64,000 nucleotides of DNA from Haemophilus parainfluenzae (lineage in GTDB: Bacteria; Pseudomonadota; Gammaproteobacteria; Enterobacterales; Pasteurellaceae), in NCBI RefSeq assembly GCF_003252755.1, contig NZ_QEPT01000005.1, positions 1 through 64,000 of the forward strand, written 5' to 3'. The notes under the pieces are model-generated. The model was not told where the DNA came from. It worked only from the letters and a program-made list of their open reading frames with translations, and did not search any database. The position numbers and the translations under genes are program-made. Numbering within the stretch: the first letter of the stretch is position 1; every line of letters starts with the position of its first letter. Below are positions 59,806 to 64,000 of this stretch, piece after piece.

Positions 59806-60411
59806 TTATTTTTGCAATAAACCTTTCACGGTTTCTACATAATCTTTGACGAAATCATCGTAATTTAAGCCTTCAGGGTTTACACGATATTTGCCATTGA
59901 CATAGAAATCAGGTACGCCATGTACTTTAAACTGCTCAACCGCATTCACTTGTTTATTCACTAAACCGTTTACAGCAAAGCTGTTGATGTTGTTATCAAA
60001 TTGTTCAGCAGTTACACCGCTATCAATGAAGATTTTACGAATATCATCCATTGAGCTTAATTTATCTTGTTGTGCGGCTTCAAATAAAGGCGCTTTTACT
60101 TTGTTTTCTGCGTCAAGCGCCATCGCTAATGCCCATGCACGAGTGAGATTTTCAGATTGACGACCTAAGAAGTTAACGTGATATTGTTTAAATTCAGTGC
60201 CTTTTGGTAAGCTTTCTGCCACTTGTTTTGGAATGTGGTATTCCATTTCAAAGGCATAGCAATGCGGGCAGTAGAAAGAGAAAAATTCAATCACTTCAGG
60301 CTGTGCAGAAGCGGTTTGGCTCACTTGAATGTATTGTTTGCCTTCTTCTAAATTAGCTGCGAATGCGTTAAATGAAAATAAAGCACCGAGTAAAAATAAA
60401 ACTTTTTTCAT
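59806..60411 (-). CDS. dsbA: periplasmic thiol:disulphide oxidoreductase DsbA
   Basis: A 201-residue protein with signal peptide (KKVLFLLGALFSFNAFA). The active site is Cys48-Pro-His-Cys51 within FFSFYCPHCYAFE, and the cis-Pro loop is VHGVPDFYVNG. It introduces disulphides in the periplasm. It follows yihD by 9 bp, the same order as in enterobacteria. Confidence 0.95.
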   Translation of the reverse strand: MKKVLFLLGALFSFNAFAANLEEGKQYIQVSQTASAQPEVIEFFSFYCPHCYAFEMEYHIPKQVAESLPKGTEFKQYHVNFLGRQSENLTRAWALAMALDAENKVKAPLFEAAQQDKLSSMDDIRKIFIDSGVTAEQFDNNINSFAVNGLVNKQVNAVEQFKVHGVPDFYVNGKYRVNPEGLNYDDFVKDYVETVKGLLQK

Positions 60412-60420
60412 TTGTTTTCC

Positions 60421-60687
60421 TTATTTAATAATTCCGCGCGCTTTTAACAATGCGGTTTTAAAATCTTCTTCATAATCTTTTTTGATACCTGGAATCGGCT
60501 CAAGTTTATCTGTACCGTGCATTTTTAAATGATAAATAATCACTTCATCAGATAATTCTGCTACGGGCTTATCGAAACCTGCTTCATCAGCAATTTTTTG
60601 CAAAATTTGTAGCAAGCTAAGATCTGGGTCTTTAGACCAGTAAGGTTGTAAAAGTTCCAAAACTTCATTTAAACGCTTACATTTCAT
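60421..60687 (-). CDS. yihD: YihD family protein (DUF1040)
   Basis: An 88-residue acidic protein of the YihD family ([20 protein letters not shown], ending [10 protein letters not shown]). Function is unknown. Its place directly upstream of dsbA and divergent from mobA is conserved in Gammaproteobacteria. Confidence 0.88.
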   Translation of the reverse strand: MKCKRLNEVLELLQPYWSKDPDLSLLQILQKIADEAGFDKPVAELSDEVIIYHLKMHGTDKLEPIPGIKKDYEEDFKTALLKARGIIK

Positions 60688-60753
60688 TGCTATTTCCTTT
60701 TAAATGGAGAAAAATAAGGCTAGATCATACTTCAAATAAGGCAATAAGAAAAT

Positions 60754-61320
60754 ATGGAATATACAATAAGTGCGGTTATTTTGGCTGGTGGAAAAGCACG
60801 GAGAATGAATGGAGCGGATAAAGGCTTACAGCTTTTAAAAAATAAACCGTTAATTAGCCATGTGATTGAGCGCTTACAACCTCAAGTGATTGATATTTCG
60901 ATTAATGCTAATCGTCACCATGAGGAATATGCACAATGGGGTTTCCCTGTATTTTCAGATGAATTGCCTGATTTTCAGGGACCGTTGAGTGGTATGCTAA
61001 CATCACTCGAACAAGCTAAAACAGATTTTGTACTTTTTGTGCCTTGTGATAGCCCATATTTTCCGCAAAACTTATTAGAAAAACTAAAAAGTGCGGTTAA
61101 AAATGACCGCACTTTAGTGGCTTATGCAAAAGATAAAGCGCGTGAACACCCGACATTTTGTTTGATGTCTGTTCAACTTAAAGAGAAGTTACGTGCCTAT
61201 TTAAATAAGGGCGAACGTCGCTTATTACAATTTATGAACAAAAATGGGGCGGTTGCTGTCCAATTTGACGAACAAGAAGGACGATTTGTAAATTTTAATA
61301 CCTTAGAAGATTTACAATAA
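60754..61320 (+). CDS. mobA: molybdenum cofactor guanylyltransferase
   Basis: A 188-residue nucleotidyltransferase: AVILAGGKARRMNGADKGLQ (GTP and metal site), FSDELPDFQGPLSGM and FVPCDSPYFP. It adds GMP to molybdopterin for enzymes of the DMSO reductase family. A head-to-head pair of uptake signals lies in the gene at about 61090-61115, encoding SAVKNDRTL. Confidence 0.93.
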   Translation: MEYTISAVILAGGKARRMNGADKGLQLLKNKPLISHVIERLQPQVIDISINANRHHEEYAQWGFPVFSDELPDFQGPLSGMLTSLEQAKTDFVLFVPCDSPYFPQNLLEKLKSAVKNDRTLVAYAKDKAREHPTFCLMSVQLKEKLRAYLNKGERRLLQFMNKNGAVAVQFDEQEGRFVNFNTLEDLQ

Positions 61321-61401
61321 ATTATTTGTTTAACCTTGAATTTTGTAAAAAATTCTCCATTATTGCAGTGTTTACTTTCTATTTTATTGAGGAACTTTAT
61401 T

Positions 61402-62250
61402 ATGATGCGAATCCTTTTATTTTTAGCTACTAACTTTGCTGTAATGCTTGTGTTAGGGATTATTTTAAATGTGACCGGTATTGCAGGAAATAGTACAGGT
61501 GGCATTTTAATTATGGCGATGCTTTTCGGTTTTGCTGGCTCGTTGATTTCATTATTTTTATCAAAAACCATGGCATTGCGCTCTGTGGGGGCGGAAGTGA
61601 TTACCGAACCACGTAATCAGGCAGAGCGTTGGTTAGTAGAAACTGTACGCCGTCAAGCGCAACAGGTCGGCATTCCGATGCCAGATGTAGCGATTTATCA
61701 TTCCAATGATGCGAATGCCTTTGCTACCGGTGCAACCAAAAACAATTCTTTAGTGGCGATTAGTACGGGTTTATTAAACTCCATGACGGAAGAAGAGGCT
61801 GAGGCGGTATTGGCTCATGAGGTCTCACACATCGCGAATGGCGATATGGTGACCATGACCTTATTACAAGGCGTATTGAATACCTTTGTGATTTTCTTAT
61901 CTCGTGTAATTGCTAATGTGGTAGCAAGTTCTCGTAATGGTGATGAAGAAAGCCGCAGCTCAGGCATTTATTTCTTAGTTTCAATGGTGTTAGAAATTGT
62001 ATTTGGTATTTTAGCGAGCATTATCGCAATGTGGTTCTCACGCTATCGTGAATATCGTGCAGATGCTGGTTCTGCGCACCTTGTAGGTAAAGAAAAAATG
62101 ATTGCGGCATTGCAACGTTTACAACAAATTCATGAGCCGCAAGAGATGGAAGGTTCACTCAATGCCTTTATGATTAACGGCAAACGCAGTGAACTCTTTA
62201 TGAGCCATCCACCGCTTGAAAAACGTATCGAAGCATTACGTAGTTTATAA
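61402..62250 (+). CDS. htpX: membrane zinc protease HtpX
   Basis: The start at 61402 ([15 protein letters not shown]) has GAGGAAC; an ORF start at 61336 only adds an unlikely 22-residue extension. The 282-residue protein has two N-terminal and two further membrane helices. The zinc motif is His139-Glu-Val-Ser-His143 (AHEVSH), with a Glu ligand near [12 protein letters not shown]. It degrades damaged membrane proteins. Confidence 0.94.
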   Translation: MMRILLFLATNFAVMLVLGIILNVTGIAGNSTGGILIMAMLFGFAGSLISLFLSKTMALRSVGAEVITEPRNQAERWLVETVRRQAQQVGIPMPDVAIYHSNDANAFATGATKNNSLVAISTGLLNSMTEEEAEAVLAHEVSHIANGDMVTMTLLQGVLNTFVIFLSRVIANVVASSRNGDEESRSSGIYFLVSMVLEIVFGILASIIAMWFSRYREYRADAGSAHLVGKEKMIAALQRLQQIHEPQEMEGSLNAFMINGKRSELFMSHPPLEKRIEALRSL

Positions 62251-62262
62251 AGGATAAAAAAT

Positions 62263-62296
62263 AAAGGGCTAAATTTAATATTTAGCCCTTTTTATT
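62263..62296. terminator. convergent terminator htpX/pepD
   Basis: AAAGGGCTAAAT pairs with ATTTAGCCCTTT, followed by T on the plus strand. Confidence 0.85.
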
Positions 62297-62302
62297 TGTA
62301 GA

Positions 62303-63751
62303 TTATTTAATATCCGCTAAGACTTTAGTGAGTAATTCCCAGTATGTTTGTACTGTTGAAATTTGGACTTTTTCATCTGGTGAATGTGCATTGCGAATAG
62401 TAGGCCCCACAGAAATCATCTCAATGTTCGGATAATGTTCTTTCAACAAGCCACATTCAAGCCCTGCATGAATCACTTTAATCTCAGGCTCTTTGCCAAG
62501 CACTTCTGCATAATGTTTTTTCATTAAGGCTAAAATTGCCGTGTCGTTTACCGGTTTCCAACCAGGGTAAGAACCTGAGAATTCGACCGTTGCACCAGTG
62601 AGTTCAGCGAGTGAGCTTAAAGTTTCTTCTACATACTCTTTACCACTTTCAATAAGTGAGCGAATAAGAATCGTGCCTTTGATTTTATCTTCAAGGTTTT
62701 TTAATACACCAATGCTCAACGAGCTTTCCACCACGTTTTTGATTACATCACTGTTGCGGATTACACCATTTGGTAAGACGTTCAGCAAATTAATCACTTT
62801 TTTGGTGGTTTCAAGCGTGAAAGTTTGTTGTGGATTTTCAACTTGTTCAGCGGTTAAGGTTAAGTTAGGTTCAGCAATAGCGAGCTCTTCTTTCAATAAA
62901 ACTTCAAAATTTTTGACCGCGGTTTTTACGCTTTCAACATCATGATTGAAGCAAATGGTTGCAGCCGCTTCACGTGGAATCGCATTACGAATTGAGCCAC
63001 CACGAATTTCTGCAAGGGCAAAGTGCGGTTGATTTTGTGTAAGTTTTGCTAATAAGCGTGCTAATACTTTAATTGCATTCGCACGTGTGGTGTGAATATC
63101 ACAACCAGAGTGACCGCCTCGTAAACCTTTTAAGTTAATTTGTAGGGCGTGGCTAAATGAATTGTTTTCACGGTGAACAGGTAACTCAACATTCGCATTT
63201 ACCCCACCAGCACAACCAATATAGATTTCACCGATTTCTTCGGTATCGGTATTAATTAAGATTTCCGATTTTAACCAGTTGCGGCGAAGGTGTACAGCAC
63301 CATCCATGCCGGTTTCTTCAGTCATGGTGAGTAACACTTCAAGTGGTGGATGTGCAATATCGGTACTTTCTAATACCGCTAAGGTAGAGGCTAAACCGAT
63401 ACCGTTATCTGCGCCAAGTGTCGTACCTTGTGCTTTTACCCAATCACCGTCGATATAAGGGCGAATCGGGTCTTGGGTAAAATTATGCGGATTGCCTTCA
63501 TTGGCTTGTGGCACCATATCTAAATGTGCTTGTAAGACAACGGGTTGGCTGTTTTCCATTCCTACTGTGGCGGGTTTACGGATTAATACATTACCGGCTT
63601 CATCACGCTCAGCAAAAAATTGTTTTTCTTTCGCCCAGTTAACAATAAAGGTCGCGAGTGCATCTTCGTGATGAGATGGATGTGGAATCGCACAAATTTG
63701 ATCAAACCATTTCCAAAGTAATTGCGGTTGTAATGTGGTAATTTCTGACAT
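62303..63751 (-). CDS. pepD: aminoacyl-histidine dipeptidase (cytosol non-specific dipeptidase)
   Basis: A 482-residue M20-family peptidase. It has the zinc ligands in [24 protein letters not shown] (bridging Asp), [10 protein letters not shown] (catalytic Glu pair) and HAGLECGL. It splits dipeptides including carnosine. Single gene, divergent from gpt. Confidence 0.95.
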   Translation of the reverse strand: MSEITTLQPQLLWKWFDQICAIPHPSHHEDALATFIVNWAKEKQFFAERDEAGNVLIRKPATVGMENSQPVVLQAHLDMVPQANEGNPHNFTQDPIRPYIDGDWVKAQGTTLGADNGIGLASTLAVLESTDIAHPPLEVLLTMTEETGMDGAVHLRRNWLKSEILINTDTEEIGEIYIGCAGGVNANVELPVHRENNSFSHALQINLKGLRGGHSGCDIHTTRANAIKVLARLLAKLTQNQPHFALAEIRGGSIRNAIPREAAATICFNHDVESVKTAVKNFEVLLKEELAIAEPNLTLTAEQVENPQQTFTLETTKKVINLLNVLPNGVIRNSDVIKNVVESSLSIGVLKNLEDKIKGTILIRSLIESGKEYVEETLSSLAELTGATVEFSGSYPGWKPVNDTAILALMKKHYAEVLGKEPEIKVIHAGLECGLLKEHYPNIEMISVGPTIRNAHSPDEKVQISTVQTYWELLTKVLADIK

Positions 63752-63862
63752 AATGAACTCCTTTTTTCATTAAAATTTTTGCGGAAATCATAGCATAAAA
63801 CACCATTTCAGGTTAAAATTCCGCAATTTTTTTATTTAGCGACAAAGTTTAAGGTATTTGTT

Positions 63863-64000
63863 ATGAGCGAAAAATATGTTGTGACTTGGGATATGTTCCA
63901 AATGCATGCCCGCAAATTAGCGGAACGTTTACTTCCTGCCACTCAGTGGAAAGGTATCATCGCAGTAAGCCGTGGTGGTTTATTCCCAGCAGCGGTACTT
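63863..64000 (+). CDS. gpt: xanthine-guanine phosphoribosyltransferase (5' part)
   Basis: The first 46 codons are in the window: [22 protein letters not shown] and [14 protein letters not shown], as in Escherichia coli Gpt. It salvages guanine and xanthine. Truncated by the window edge. Confidence 0.92.
   Translation, partial: MSEKYVVTWDMFQMHARKLAERLLPATQWKGIIAVSRGGLFPAAVL

Overview
The window looks like a chromosomal segment of a Haemophilus-type Pasteurellaceae. The base composition is AT-rich. Copies of the 9-bp DNA uptake signal AAGTGCGGT/ACCGCACTT are scattered through genes and are often paired as intergenic stem-loops. Gene content and order (mioC-oriC-mnmG, an eight-gene atp operon after rsmG, speF-potE, tyrosine phenol-lyase) fit Haemophilus parainfluenzae or a close relative. 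The species assignment is inference. No rRNA, tRNA or CRISPR array was seen.

Layout. 1-8.7 kb: the 5' part of a two-partner-secretion TpsB transporter gene, then three minus-strand blocks of tiny, AT-rich orphan genes (CdiI-like putative immunity proteins, small membrane proteins, small lipoproteins) that are paralogous between blocks. Each block has the same palindromic USS repeat of about 57 bp beside its left edge. Between them lie a YheO-type regulator and a tyrosine-catabolism pair, tpl (tyrosine phenol-lyase) and tyrP (tyrosine permease), with a perfect CRP site upstream of tpl. 8.9-17.5 kb: an OsmB-like lipoprotein, a DASS anion transporter, pldB, asd, an HMW1C-type N-glucosyltransferase with an unusual Lys/Thr-rich tail, rimO and an mgtC-like gene.

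17.59-24.42 kb: a compact integrated element of about 6.8 kb, inserted into the 5' end of mutS. It carries a Rep_trans-like initiator or relaxase, an AlpA regulator, three palindromic CTGACWGTCAG boxes, a putative papain-fold cysteine peptidase, an XRE repressor, a GIY-YIG-like protein, a small acidic protein, a soluble FtsK motor with altered DNA-recognition residues, and a P4-type integrase. The native mutS start survives as a 14-codon remnant on the left. On the right the element supplies a new start, ribosome binding site and promoter region for an intact mutS. This is the strongest candidate for an undescribed system.

24.4-40.4 kb: mutS, glpX, zapB, mioC, oriC with DnaA boxes and three GATCT 13-mers, mnmG, a divergent qorB-like/hxlR-like redox pair, rsmG and atpIBEFHAGDC. 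40.4-47.6 kb: a branched-chain amino-acid cluster ilvGM / ilvD / ilvA, interrupted by a lipoprotein gene and a 159-bp inverted-repeat element, then a DUF533 gene. 47.8-57 kb: an NSS transporter with a 32-aa MetS-like subunit, cpdB with a perfect CRP site, an ornithine carbamoyltransferase gene, and speF-potE preceded by a speFL-type ornithine-sensing leader with a perfect 16-bp stem-loop. 57-64 kb: housekeeping genes rseC, rsmJ, trmA, maoP, dsbA, yihD, mobA, htpX, pepD and the start of gpt.
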